Positions 10,381 through 22,658 of a stretch of DNA of 64,000 nucleotides are shown here, piece by piece; within the stretch, counting starts at the first letter, position 1; each line of letters begins with the position of its first letter. The stretch is from positions 768,501 through 832,500 of the forward strand of contig CAXHWN010002574.1 in NCBI GenBank assembly GCA_964020975.1, in the 5' to 3' direction. Origin of the DNA: Hermodice carunculata (Eukaryota > Annelida > Polychaeta > Eunicida > Amphinomidae). A program made the translations under genes and the position numbers. The notes below the pieces were generated by a model, which was not told where the DNA came from, did not search any database, and was given only the letters and a program-made list of their open reading frames with translations.

Positions 10381-12299
10381 TATACCTCCATTTCTGCAGT
10401 TAAACTTCAATACTGCATTGTACATTTGTTGTCCTTTTTCAGTACTGCCTCATCTGAAAGAAAATATAAGCTCCACAGGGTTTTATTCCTCCAGGTGAAA
10501 TTCTTGGAATTTTTCTGACATTTCACATTGTATATAATATATCTTACCTGCAAATATATCATTGCTTATGCAATTATAAATGTACGATTTCCAGCAAGTA
10601 AAAATATAAAACAATGCTATTTCCCAGCCACAAATACAGTACAGGAGAGAAGAAATACTGATACTTACATGCCTGTGGTGTACGTCACATTTTCAAGCAA
10701 AGTTTATAACAGGTAGTTCAATTTGTGCTTGATGATATAAATAATAATTATAAACTCCTGCTGATTGCCCAAACCTTATACGGTATTCAACTTACCAAAA
10801 TCATTCTCGTTTTACCACTGTCATTCATATTTCAATTATATCCAATTGTTTTGTACATATTGTACATATTCATACGTGAAAATCCACACACAACATGCGG
10901 CCAAATCGAGGAATTGTTTAGTTTGTTTTGTACCCTTAACTGTTCAGTGGTGGTCCACTAAACAGTTCCTAACCTGGTGTTTATCTAGCAATAAAATTGT
11001 TAATTGCCTGGTAGGGCCCCACTACCTGGAAGCTGACTCAATAACTGTAATCATAGGATGCCAAAACGGCAATTTCGTATCAGATCACCTAGTTTAGGGT
11101 AAAAGGTTTCAGGTAATGTATGATCAATTATACAAGTTTTTTGTACGATATTTATTTACTTTATATACCTTCATACTGTAAAATTGAATTATCATGTTAC
11201 ATTGGTTGCTCAAAAATGTCTGGCAAGTATGCGTTCAGCAACATATTGGTATAATATATTTATAAGTAACATGCTTAAAAACCCGCATACACAACTCGTA
11301 TGAATCCCGTTTTGTTTACCTGTTACAGGTAAGAGTGCATTTCCTGTACTAAATGTAAACAAAATATGCAGTTTTAAGGCAGGTATAAAAAGCACTGCTT
11401 CCTCCCATAAACACATTATCACTAATTATTATGAAGAGGAATGGGTTTAATTTGATTTGAACTCCTTAATCGTTATATTTTACCTTGGTTTATAGTTCTG
11501 TATGCAGTTGCATGGTCACTTGTGTTTGAATCAAGCATATTCTTTCTTATGAACATAATTTAAGACTTGCGAAATATGGCATGACTTGATACTTCTATTA
11601 TAACATATTTGGAATTGCGTGTAGGATTTTCTTGATGCAGTGATTTTACTTGCTGGACCTGGGAAATACTCTGCTAGGCCACTTGAATCTAAAGCTGCTG
11701 GTCAAAATGTTTCAAGGCCTGAGAGTTTGAATATTGGGCATGGCCTAAATTGACCTGTGATATTTCCACACAACTCCTCAAGCACCACCTACAGGGTGTT
11801 CCTGGCAATGCACATAGGATCTGTCCACAGTCATACAGAAATCGTTAATCCGTGCAAACGATTCCTCCTTTGGTTGTCAGGGACCACTGCCACTACTGGG
11901 TCAGAGACTGTCTGTGTTAAAAAAAGTGAATGAATGTGTATTTTCCCCTCACTCATGCGGTGGCAGAGCAAGCCGGGTATAGACTCTCTGCTAGTTTAAT
12001 AATTGGATAAAATGTCAAAATATTGAACGGGCAGGATAATCTATACTGCTCATTCTATAAACTAAAGAAACAATATCCAACTTCATTTTATGAGGAACAA
12101 ATTTGGACATTGAAAGTCAGCTCAGTGAACGAGAATGACGGTGGAGTTAACTGAGACCCAAGCAGCCATTAATATGGGTGTCTTGAGTATATTCCAATTG
12201 AGACAAATTTCCTTGGGATAGATTAAGGGCTCATTCCGTACATAAGATTTTCACAGATATTATTTTCCTGAGATTTAATACCTGGGTAACTCATACCCT
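10381..12299. other. AT-rich, possible LINE remains at right
   Basis: 10381-11560 holds nothing recognised. From about 11600 to 12299 the minus strand may continue the LINE at 12300-13616 (for example 'TDPMCIARNTL' near 11820), but the frame is too broken to assign. Confidence 0.4.
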
Positions 12300-13616
12300 T
12301 ATAAGCATAGCTAAAATTACGCCCCTCGCCTCAAGGTGGCACATCTTTTTAGCATGGCTATTGAGGGACCTCAAGAAGGAAAAGCAACACCCAGAAGCTC
12401 TATCTCGTCCACCCGATTGCTTTTTTTTCTGTTACAGAAACAAACAAGGTGAGGGAGATTTTCCTGGACAAAAGAAATAGCCAGCACTTAGAACTATACA
12501 CTTGAATTTGGACTGTCTAAAAATAAACTGCCAATTATAAGCTTAATCCTTGCATATGTTTTTTAAATTTGAAGCCCATACATACAGGACACGACCAGAG
12601 TAATGTCAGCATAAGAAAACTGTCGTCTTTTACTTTGCCGATAGGAACTCCATCATTGGCCTCCTGCAGTTGACTCAGTGGATTATTGATGAATAAATTA
12701 GACAATTAAAGTAAGAGAGAACTCCCCTGACAGGTACCACGTGTAACTTGAAAATGCTCACAGTAAGCACGATTCCATTTAACAAGTGCACGCATAATAC
12801 TATACCATTTACATAAATTTAGCCAGTCATTGAGTTCAACATTCTCCCATAATTTATAAAACATCCCACAGTGCTAAATAAGGTCAAAGTTTTGTTCAGC
12901 ATCCAAGCTGCACATAAAACTGGAAGAGACTTTGGTTTTATATAAAGTGAAGCCATGAGACGTAACCATACACATGTTTGTCCCCATTTTCCCTGAATCA
13001 GAAATGGGTGTCAGATACTCACAGGTGCTTGATTTGAAAGCTCTGTTAGTTTGGAATAATTTGATCAAACCTTAAGTGGACGATAACTAGAAGCACAAAT
13101 AAGGTTTAGCTGAGGATTCTTGAGTACGGGTTTAATTACACCATTCTGTAGAACCCTTGGAACAAACGTATTGTTGAAAGTAAATGTGATCAGAACAGAT
13201 AAATATTCACGTAAGATATCAGTGTTACTACGAATTAAATGTGTAGCTGTCAAGTCATCTAAGCTAGGAACACTATTACTCGAAAACAATCTGGTATATT
13301 CATCTATATTATCAGGAGAAATATGTTTCCCAGAACAGTGTAAAATAGGCTTATTAAATATTTCAAAAACTGAAAGGGTGATTTTATCATCTGCCAAAAG
13401 AGGTGAATCGGCCATGGTGTCACGAAAGTAGCCTGTAAAATCGTTAATAGTTAAAACTGAGTATGGCTGTTTTCTTAGATTCCTATTTATTTTATTCCAG
13501 GCCTGTGACAAATTTTTGTTCTTGAATAAGCTCTGCAAGGACCAAGACTTATTAGTAATTTGCTCTGTGATACACTTTCTATATGAACGTCTAGGCTGTT
13601 TTTGATGCATTTCCAA
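12300..13616 (-). mobile_element. Decayed LINE, reverse-transcriptase region
   Basis: Read on the minus strand from 13616: a 183-codon open stretch holds the linker and the first reverse-transcriptase blocks ('VPSLDDLTATHLIRS', 'FNNTFVPRVLQNGVIKPVLK', 'SSYRPLKV'). It is followed without a gap by motif A ('FMCSLDAEQNFDLI', near 12890), motif B ('FQVTRGTCQGSSLL', near 12725), a degraded catalytic box ('SYADITLV', where YADD is expected, near 12600), and 'FKCIVLSAG' and 'IEFLGVAF' blocks near 12495 and 12375. The order is complete for a non-LTR reverse transcriptase. The second catalytic aspartate is lost and several stops and shifts are present, so the copy is dead. Its clade differs from the CR1/Jockey pieces nearby and resembles the element at 49.5 kb in general layout. 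Confidence 0.8.
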
Positions 13617-13962
13617 ATATCAAACACAAGCCCAGATCTAGGCAAATCATTTTCTACCCATAAATGCTACAAGATTTTTTTCCTATCACGCAGTCACTTA
13701 ACGCTGGCCATCATTACCGTTTAAGTTTATACTTTCTATCAGATAGACATCCAGCAGTGTGGGCAACCTGGTGAAAGGCATAATAAGTGCTTTCTTTGCA
13801 AATATAAACTGTCTATTACAGATAACAATATGGAATGGACTTTAGCCTTGCGGACACAGTATTACTTTACATACTTTTTTTGTCTCCTGATATTTCGATT
13901 GAGATACAGGGAACACTTCCTCCTCGGCCTGAGCCACCATCACACCTAGACGGTGAAAGGTG

Positions 13963-13993
<31 letters not shown>

Positions 13994-16129
13994 GGTTCTG
14001 TACACTTATATGCATGCATGCACTACATATGCATAGTTTGTCAGAATTATGGTTTGTTAAATATCACTAATATTGTAATTTACATTGCCAGTTATACAAA
14101 TGCATAAGATGCATATTATCCATATTTTGTATTTATTTTCCTTGAGGCATTCGTGATCTAGTATATCAGCTAGCATGAGGTAACAGTAGGTTTTGCCTTT
14201 TTGTTTCTCATTCAGTTGTAGATTCCACCTGATTTCCTGTTTTGCATGCAACGCTGGACAATAATAAAAAAACTAGGGCAAAAGGCTGTAGTCAGTGCCT
14301 GAGGGCGGCAGTCAGCGGCATAAATGAAAATAAGCAACTGCAGATGTGCCTGAAATGAGATGTGGCTTTTTTGCTCTGAAGAAGTTTTTTCCCGCACTGC
14401 CTACTTATACATCCGTACGTTTTTATATTAGATTATGGCCTATCTGTTCAATTAATTATGGTAAATTAATGAGCACGCTTGAAAAAGTTTGAGGCCCTAA
14501 TGCTAGGAACTCATTGTACGCATGCATGCATGTTGTCCACGCCTCTCATCTACAATAACTGGATATGAAGAAATTACTGGAATATCCAAAGATCCGACAT
14601 GTCGATCAAGACTCAGCACTGGTATTTTACGCCATGGCACTCTCCCGTATGTGTTATTTTGGCTAAACTTGGAATGCAAGTAAGGTTAGAGGATTAAAAA
14701 ATCTGCAAGTGCTGTAATGTCATTTGAAAATAAAAGTTAAAATGTAGTGTAGACGTACCATATGACCTACACACCAAAGCCAATTCGGAGATTCATGACA
14801 CATGTTACATGTACCACAATGGCAATAAACATAAACAAAACATACACATACCTCGTAAATAAGAACGACAATTAGATTCATATGCTTAACCTTTAAAAAC
14901 ATACAGTGAAAAGTAACAAGAATCTTGACATTGCAAGCAAAATAATCTATGCCGCCACTCATTTCACATTACCAGTTTGTAGTATCTTGGTATTGGCAAG
15001 CTTTTTCATTCTGCTTTTAAAAATCTTACATGCAGACAACGTCTACCACACAATTTGTTATGTTCACATATACACCAGATAAATCAGCTGTTATAGACAA
15101 TCATAAAGGTAGGTATGCTCTAGGAGGACACCAGAATATTGTTTTCCCAAAGAGTACAACATACATGAAATTGTCACATGTAAAAGCCCGTATTTTTTTG
15201 TCTTTATGATTTTATCGTCAACCTATTTTTAGGTTTCAAGTGATGATATGGGCCTACATTAATAAGTAATACCCTGAGCTTCTTTCATTTTTAGCAGTAT
15301 ACTGTGTACTAAAATTAATTTACCGGGACCATGACTGACAAAGGATTCTATCCATTTAGTCTTGTTATATGTCTAAGAGAGGTATATCAGGCAATTTAAG
15401 GAGTGTTTGCAAATGCAAATACTTCCGTTAGCTTACGGAGGGCTTCATGCACCAGTAATTGTGTTGTATGTTTTAGAGTTTTAATTACATTTTGCATATT
15501 TTCTACAGATATTTTCAACTTTATTTCATATACGACTGTCATTTTAATTATTTACTTGTGTGTGGTGCTGGTTTCAAGTAGTTGGCATGGGAGGGCAAGA
15601 CATTCTTTTTGGTGCTCCAACATTTCTGACTCTGGTTGTTTGTCATGGAACAACGTGGGAGTTTCTTTAGTAGTAAGAGGCATAATTGCAGAAAAGTGGA
15701 TCTAGGCCATGATAAGGTATGGGTCACTGGACTTTGACTAGCGGAAATACATATCACAGATTAAGGTCATACAAAGCCATTACAGTTGGAATATTATGAG
15801 TTGTTGTTTACACACAAGGGTTGTGTAAACTTCCTTCCCTAAGGTAAGCCTTGATACTTTCGGCAAAAATTTGACTCACCTATCTACAACTATGTGTATG
15901 CAATTAAGTTTTTCGAAAAAAGAAGGTATTTTACAGGGAACATTATTCAAAGAGAAGACCAAAAATTGATGTAGCCAATGTTAAATAAAGATAGGTCTAA
16001 AATTTCCTGAAGCGTTTAAATGTTATTCAAGAACATTTGACAAAATAGTTTTTTACCGAAGATCTTTTACAAATTTCTCTTAAGTTATGAACACAATTAA
16101 TAAATAACCCTAGAATCAATGGTGTGTTT
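13617..16129. other. Intergenic, (TA)n tract, no gene
   Basis: A (TA)n microsatellite lies at about 13963-13994. CATG-rich short palindromes occur near 14015 and 14520. Remaining open frames are short, have no recognisable family and lack splice support. Confidence 0.5.
13963..13994. repeat. (TA)n microsatellite
   Basis: About 15 TA units with one early interruption. Confidence 0.9.
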
Positions 16130-16720
16130 CTTTAAGGCGATGTGGAATATATATCTGCACAAATTACAGTGTATATTCCACCACTAGCTTATGTTAACAG
16201 ATTATATGTTTTAAAATTTAAGATTTGAGACCAAAGCAAATTGCATTGTTTAGTAAGTTGACGTTTCTTCATTATTGTATGGGATATTCTACATATCGAC
16301 CTGACGACCTTCAGTTAAAAAAGTAAACAGAAGCCTGGGTTGTATAATTGGGAAAGTGTATTCTGAAATGACCTTTTCGAGTATTACATGATTCAAATAT
16401 TAAAAGGCCAACAGAGATATCTACATGGGTGTAATCTAAGTTAAGGCCAATGCAAATATGATGGTATAAACCTGTTATATATCTTGGAATGTTTTCAGGT
16501 ATTTACACCTCCTTTTTTCCAGGGACTAATAGTTCAACCTCTAGGCCTGATTTAACATGTTCATTTTAGATAGGTGATCGTACACTTTTCAGTAGCCATA
16601 TATTGTTTTAATTATAATATAATATATTATATTTCATTATGGAACCGGGTTAACACAGGTGTTCCTTCTGACATGGAGTTTATCCTTATAATAGTGAGGA
16701 AGAAACATCGATAGGCAAGA
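16130..16720 (+). mobile_element. Decayed LINE, C-terminal fragment
   Basis: Broken frames resemble the C-terminal third of a LINE ORF2: 'CMGYSTYRPDDLQ' near 16277, 'CIIGKVYSEMTFSSIT' near 16345-16390, 'QQRYLHGCNLS' near 16408, and an 'LWNRVNTGVPSDMEFI' block near 16640-16685 in the place where these proteins usually carry 'LWNSLP..I'. No core reverse-transcriptase motifs are present. The piece is heavily decayed and its ends are approximate. Confidence 0.5.
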
Positions 16721-17911
16721 TGATGTACGTTCATATAATAATTCCAGGTCATTGCATGTTATGCTTTCTATGGGATGCATTTTAATTGGACAGCCCTATC
16801 GTGGCACAAGGTTTCAATAAAAATTATATGCAGATAACATTACGGAAGAGATAAATGCATTTAACCATATCAAACAAGTCCATTTCGTCGTCCTTCGTAA
16901 CAAATGATAAACGCAAATCTTCATAATTTTGGTCAATGCCAATATCTCTTAATCATATTTTCCCAAGATTGAACCTACTCAAAACAGAATGAACGAATTT
17001 GTGTGCAAACAATGGTACTAGTTAATTCTGGCTTAAATTAGGGAGCCAGGGGTAAATATTCAGTGAGGCAATTAATTAATCTGGAAGACTGTTAAAGAAA
17101 GAATAATATCAATTATATTCCAAACAGCAATTTGGAAGTTTGAATACATCAAAGGCATGGATGCAAATTTGACGTGCATGAACAAAATTATTATTGCATA
17201 TGACATCAGATATACGTATAATAATAATGTTGTCGCACCATTACTGTGTAAAAATTTGAAATCCTTGTTGATATTTTTTTTTTATCGAATGATGCTACCC
17301 TTGTATACTTGTACAGTAGAAACGGCTTAAACATTAGTCCATCTGTGTGAAGCCTTTGAAACGAGTGACATGATGATGGAGGGGGGGGGGGGGAGGGGGG
17401 TAATAAACATTGACTTAGACAAATGCTTAGAACTCCGACGGATTAGTACATGAATGTAATGTTCATGAACAAAAACTGTCAGTGGACAGAAATCAGTTGA
17501 TTTTGTAAAGGGAATACTGGTTCTAGAGGCCCGCCATGAACCGCCCCAAATGCGCACATTGACCCTGACGGGATTATCCATCATTATTTAAGGGATTAAT
17601 CAGGGCCATAGGCACGATTTAAGAATGGGAGTAAAAATGATAAAAAGAATGGACCTGCAAGCAGTCAAAAGCTGGGGCACCTTGCTAGAAAAATCAGGGT
17701 GCATGTTCCCCTTCATCCCATGGGTAAATTTGGATACTCGAAGGGCAAAATGGTGCATTTTATGGGTTAAAATAAGTTTCTAAGTGCTTAATTCATCCAC
17801 TAAGACTGAGAAAAAAATCTTTGTTTGCTAGTTACAAAGGAAACTACAAAGCTTAAGATTGGAACAGTTGAGCGCCATTACTTTTATCCGCACATACTTG
17901 TATCATTTTAG
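16721..17911. other. Intergenic, poly(G) tract
   Basis: AT-rich sequence with a G-run at 17380-17400 (one A in it). No gene recognised. If the exon at 17912 is real, this may be 5' flank or intron. Confidence 0.5.
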
Positions 17912-18051
17912 TTACTTAAGTCTCTGAAGCATTAGTTATGATCCTTTATTCTAACCATCAAATGTTGAAAATTAAAAGAGCACTGGTTGCAGCAGTTTGC
18001 ATTTGTGCTGTCTGGTCGTTTTGCTCCATGCTTTACTACCGGGTTGAAGAC
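17912..18051 (+). CDS. Candidate host exon: N-terminal membrane anchor
   Basis: A plausible acceptor (TTGTATCATTTTAG) ends at 17911 and a consensus donor GTAAGA begins at 18052. Between them an ATG at 17938, with G at -3, opens exactly 38 codons in phase 0. The peptide is a short hydrophilic start with basic residues (MLKIKR from residue 9), one hydrophobic segment (about residues 15-33, ALVAAVCICAVWSFCSMLY), then YRVED. This is the layout of a type II membrane protein, such as a Golgi glycosyltransferase or sulfotransferase, where the first coding exon often ends just after the anchor. A second in-frame ATG at 17962 would give a tighter anchor. No catalytic exon was found in the window, so the family is unknown. 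The splice signals and topology are seen in the sequence; the gene itself is inferred. Confidence 0.4.
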
Positions 18052-18459
18052 GTAAGAGGAAAGTCCATTCTGAATGTTAACCATGTGATACTCTATACAA
18101 TAATATTTAACACAATTCATTTTATATTTCTTTTCATCAAACTATAAATTTTACCTGTTTTTTACGAAGATGGACATGCAAGCTTTCACTTTCTATTTCA
18201 GAAAATATCTATTTACACTATAGCATGAAAATAATAAAAATCTGCTTGTTCCCACTGTGAAACATTAAACTGTGCATTTAAACATGCACGATAACGATTA
18301 TCCTATATGACAGTAAAATTAAGATTACGTGGAGAAAGGTTAAATATAGACTTGCTCAAGTCTCACTGGACTGTCTTCCGTATTTTATTTAAAATCAAAT
18401 TCATTGCCAAATTAAATTTTAAGTAAACACACGTCGTAGCTTTACCTGGCTGATTGGCG

Positions 18460-18760
18460 TGGAACGTGTATATAACCAGATAACATTGACTCCAGATGAT
18501 TAGCGCCGGGCGGTCTGCACTGTGTTTTTTATTACACAGACAAGCGAGCGGTCATAAAGCACTCCTCTTCAGAAGCTGTTAATTGAGCTACTGTGTAATG
18601 AAGGATTAATTGCAGTGCAGCGCGTCAGGCAAAGGGCGTCCAGTGAGACTTGTCAAACTTGCCGGCTTGTCGCCGCTATGAATTATTCATGAGCAGTCAA
18701 GCACGTGACAGATTCAAGGCCGTCTCAAATTCCTTGTGTTGACTGTTGTTTATTTACATG
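18460..18760. promoter_or_regulatory. Candidate conserved regulatory block
   Basis: This block is less AT-rich than its surroundings and holds a dense set of recognisable sites: ATTACACAG (18531-18539) with its inverted partner CTGTGTAAT (18591-18599), homeodomain-type TTAATTG cores near 18579 and 18607, AATTATTCATGAG (POU/octamer-like) near 18680, and CACGTGAC (E-box) near 18702. No open frame explains the composition. It would lie in the first intron downstream of the candidate exon at 17912. Function is inferred only. Confidence 0.3.
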
Positions 18761-18959
18761 CAAGCATGCACATTTTATTGTAGAGAAACGTCAGTTCTTG
18801 CCGATGGCTATTTCGAGCGGCGTTAAAATGAATATTTTCCTACTACGATGATTTAAATCAATGACCGGGTCGTTGCTTGTGACAATTTGAATGATGTAAC
18901 TTTGCAAAACTGCGCAAAAATAGGGTGATTTCATCGTCTCTATCTCGATTTTTTTTTGT

Positions 18960-19070
18960 CTCCGCGCCATGTTGTTTATATCGTTAGAATGCTCAAAACC
19001 TTGTCTATTTTAACAACAAGCTCTCCCATTGGCTGAAACAAAAGTATTTTAGCGGGAACACCTTCAAAAC
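18960..19070. promoter_or_regulatory. Promoter-like motif cluster
   Basis: GCGCCATGTTG (18964-18974) resembles a YY1 site, CCCATTGGCTG (19026-19036) is a reverse CCAAT box, and TTTTAGCGGGAA (19047-19058) is close to the E2F consensus. Such a trio within 100 bp is common in broadly expressed animal promoters. A downstream ATG near 19232 opens only a short frame. Confidence 0.25.
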
Positions 19071-19639
19071 TGCTTCTATTTCAAACAGATGCGTCGTTAT
19101 TTTAGTCGGAAACTACAAGGGCCCAGGCAGAATCGATCACATGGTGTTCGCTGTCTAATCAAAAAGTTTTTTCTATCGCTGTTTCGTTCGGTAGAACTCG
19201 TTGCCTCGTGTTGTGAAGTCTGGCTTAAAAGATGGGTGACATTTGTGTGAACACAAGTGATTTAAACATATTTTATTCGTAGAATACAATTGGGAAGGAG
19301 GGCAGAGTGACAAGTGACGATTACGGACAATTTATTAAAGCAAGGAACAAAATTTAACGCTGTAAATTGGTGAGAATGATAACATATACTACCACTGTAC
19401 CAGTCTTTGCGTACAATAGAGTAGAGGGTCCAATTTTTTCACGGAAAGAGAGTAAAATACGCCAGCCGCAGGTAAACATGGCTCGGGTGAAAATACCGCT
19501 GCCGCGTGTTTATCATGCTGACAGTTTGTCAGTAACTGTGATAAAGTGTGTTTATGGACTTTTTGTTTAAATTGACAAAAGAGCCACATAGAAATGTAGA
19601 GGTCTTACTCAACAAAACTTAAATCATGACGTGGATCAT

Positions 19640-19960
19640 TTTGCATTAGGCCTAATGCAAAAATAAAAAAGTTGTGGCACTGATTTGACTTCTAAGATCC
19701 CGCGAAACCCCGGATGTTGTGACGTCACTCCCACCGAATCGATGGTAGTCCAGAGTGGGCTTGTGCAAGTTTGACAAGTCCCTGGTGTCGGCAGCCGGAG
19801 GGAGACGGTCAGCTTTGTCTCGCATGAGTGGCCAGTGACTAGCCATGCATTCATCGAAGGCCACTTTCCAGTCGCAATGATAATGGGATTAGAACTGACC
19901 AGGACTCAATAGCTGCTACTGTTGAAACCGACACGGCGGCAGTGTCGACCAGTAAAAAAA
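19640..19960. promoter_or_regulatory. CpG-richer block with palindromic CRE
   Basis: CpG density is visibly higher here than in the flanks. A full cAMP-response palindrome TGACGTCA lies at 19720-19727. The open frames on the minus strand are short and unrecognised, so a regulatory reading is preferred to a coding one. Confidence 0.3.
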
Positions 19961-20346
19961 AATATAATAATAATAGTAGGACCTACTTAATAACACCGTG
20001 TAGTTGGCATAATATTATTCAGTTAACTTTGTGGAGGGGAAAATGTGTCGCACTTCTGGGTGGGACCGCGGGATGGGAAAATAGGGACATGCACCAGGGA
20101 CTTGTGCAAGTCTAGGTTAAATATATAATGGGCAATAACTGACAACAAGCTGATGACATTCCTGTTTTGGAGATGTAGACCTAATCAAAATAAATTTTTG
20201 TTAGAACTCCTGTGGTGTGGGGCATCAGTAAAATGACAAACAAGCAAAATTAGTCCATTTACATGGTACAAGTCACTATTCTCTTGCATTCATGGGTCCA
20301 CAATGAAAAAATCGATGATAATAACTGGCAATGAAAAGCAGACTGC

Positions 20347-20453
20347 ATCATCGTCATCATTATCGTCGTCGTCGTCGTCCTCCTCCTCCTCCTTCTCCTC
20401 CTCCTCCTCCTCCTCCTCCTCCTCCTCCTCCTCCTCCTCATCATCATCATGAT
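20347..20453. repeat. Compound (ATC)n(GTC)n(CTC)n microsatellite
   Basis: Trinucleotide units shift from ATC to GTC to CTC and back to ATC at the right end. Poly-Glu, poly-Arg and poly-Asp frames on the minus strand are artefacts. Confidence 0.97.
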
Positions 20454-21279
20454 GTGGAATACGTGAAATCCCATTGCAATACTTCATAGCCAAATTTCAA
20501 GGTATACTCTAAGTGCTATATTCTTAATAACATTTCTATTCTAAAAAATTATGGATATTTAAAATGGCCCAATGACAACTTTGTCTTTTAACTGAAACAG
20601 TGGGGGAGTTGATCAGGATAGCATATTACTAGGCCTTTTGATGTTCATTTTTGAGGTAATCCTTTCATCCAAATTTTGCTTTGCTTTATTTAGAAATTGA
20701 TATTTTCTCCAGTAGAATCCTACACTCTTTCACATATGAATCGCATACATTTCACGTCTTTACAGTTTTATAAAAATAAGGAACTTAAATTGCAGTCTTT
20801 GAATTGTTAAAAACGAAACGGTGGTGTCCTCCATTTGTAAAATTGTAAATTGTGGACCTTTTGAAAATAAATGTTGATTTGAATATCGCTCAGAGAGAGA
20901 GAATTTATTCTGACACTGAACTTTGCCACTCTTCTGCTGGATGGTGATCTAAAACGAAGCTGGATCTTCTTAATTAAAACCCAGATCCTAAAACTTCTAT
21001 GAAGCAACCTATACACCATTTGGAACTTGAAGTAGCCTATGAAGGCTGCTATTCTTTCATAGCATTTTGTTGATCGACATAATTGGAAGTCTACTTCAAT
21101 GCACTGAGGAAAAGTTTATTAAGCCGTAACAAATGGTCTAGCCACCAACAACATTTTGGACAAGTTTATATTGATTACATACAATGATCCCTTTGCTTGT
21201 TGTGTTGGCCTCAACCTCACTATCACGATAATAATGAAGACGTATCTTGTCATGCTAGTTAAGTAAAGCAGTTCTTTTT

Positions 21280-21324
<45 letters not shown>

Positions 21325-21960
21325 TAATTGGGGTAGGACGTTTTGCTGAAAATGGGGGTTTCGTCTGAATGCTTTGAACTCCCTCTGGCAGAGCCCTTGT
21401 TAATACATCAGGTTCCTGTGTTGCGGCCCCACCCTGAACTGGCACAGCACATGTTCATGATCACATGAGTAATAGAAAAGAAAAGAGAAAAAGAAAAACA
21501 CCAAAACATGCCCCCCAAAATTCTGGCTTCATCATCCCTTGTCCCGACCCAGCAATATGCATTCATCGGTTGATCAATGTTAATTGCCCGCATCATTCCA
21601 CTGAAAGTGATTTTTCAAAGAAAAAAACAAAAAAGGGACAAGAGAACCTGAACAGGATACCTTCTGCATTACCTCCATGGATCAAGGCCTACATGTACAT
21701 GCCCATAGTTATCCACATTCAATGTGTATAAAAACACAATGAATTGAATTAGAATCACAGTAAGCATTTTTTTATATATTGATCTGAAGATACAGGACTT
21801 AACACGAAGAAGAAGCATGAGATATGGTTTTTAAATTATAATCCGAGCACTGAGGATCCTGACCTTATAGGTTCAAGCTTTTTCTATTACCAGCAAATTA
21901 TGGTAACATAATATCGGCACCTCATAAGAAAAACATTACCAAACGAAATGAATTTTTAAC
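20454..21960. other. Intergenic, (CTTT)n tract
   Basis: Nothing recognised apart from the tetranucleotide tract at 21274-21324. Confidence 0.5.
21274..21324. repeat. (CTTT)12 microsatellite
   Basis: About twelve CTTT units after a short T run. Confidence 0.95.
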
Positions 21961-22242
21961 TTGCATGCAACTTTTCATTGGATATTATCATGGTTATCTA
22001 TGAAACGACAATCATGTATTGTAGTACCACCTGTCAATGGCATATTTCGAATTCCAAATTCGGAACTGATTTTACATTCTACAAAGACCACTTGTATATC
22101 AACAGAGAAGGAACGCCAGACCAACGCATCATACAGTGACGAGCCGCGAAATTATTCCGATGAAATACCCATTTCAGAGGACGATAATCTTAGTTTTAAT
22201 GACCAAGCGCCAACAAGAACACGATCATTTGAAAAGATATAA
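21961..22242 (+). CDS. Unidentified open reading frame, 93 codons
   Basis: No family recognised. The second half is hydrophilic and rich in Ser, Asp, Glu and Asn (for example 'SYSDEPRNYSDEIPISEDD'), with no simple-repeat bias, so it looks more like a disordered protein segment than chance sequence. A pyrimidine-containing acceptor-like site ending in CAAAG near 22087 is in phase 0. It could therefore join the phase-0 donor at 18051 as a stem-like exon that ends in the TAA at 22240. That link is speculative; no catalytic domain follows. Confidence 0.2.
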   Translation: MHATFHWILSWLSMKRQSCIVVPPVNGIFRIPNSELILHSTKTTCISTEKERQTNASYSDEPRNYSDEIPISEDDNLSFNDQAPTRTRSFEKI

Positions 22243-22334
22243 CATACTCCAGTCATTAGATGACGTTTCAGTCGCCCTGCTTTGAAAACAGTGACCTTTG
22301 AAGGTCAAGGTTGTGTGCCATAATTCCATCATTG

Positions 22335-22658
22335 CTAGCAAACGGCGCAGCAAGTTTGTAAACAAATTGGATGTGTGTGAACTGTCCTGTGTCCTGTGGA
22401 TTTTACATTTCTGTTTGCAGCAAGATTATAGAGATCTTCGTCTGTCAATGAAGCGAATCTGTCGGGTATATTGGGTTGTGCAACATCAACGGGCACATGC
22501 AGTATTGGCCGTTGCACCATTTTCATCTTCCATAGCAATAGCTGGGTATCAGTAACCCATTTGACGAGGTCATGTGTGAAAGCTACTTTACTGCCTATGT
22601 CCAAATAAAATAAATTATATTTCCTCAAACCAGGTTCATTCGTTATGTTAATTGTCAC
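22335..22658 (-). mobile_element. Possible Crypton/DUF3504-type N-terminal fragment
   Basis: Part of this 107-codon minus-strand frame reads 'DRFASLTDEDLYNLAANRN' followed by VKSTG. It resembles the 'RFA.LT.EEL..L...K.SK.TKK' start of tyrosine-recombinase-like proteins (Crypton-derived, ZMYM/QRICH1/KCTD1 group) that are widespread in marine invertebrate genomes. Only about 30 residues support the match, no recombinase domain follows, and the rest of the frame is unrecognised. Confidence 0.25.

Noticed and set aside
17938-18147. Reading the frame at 17938 through to the stop at 18145 as a complete small protein
   Set aside because: The consensus GTAAGA donor at 18052 and the intron-like sequence after it make an exon more likely.
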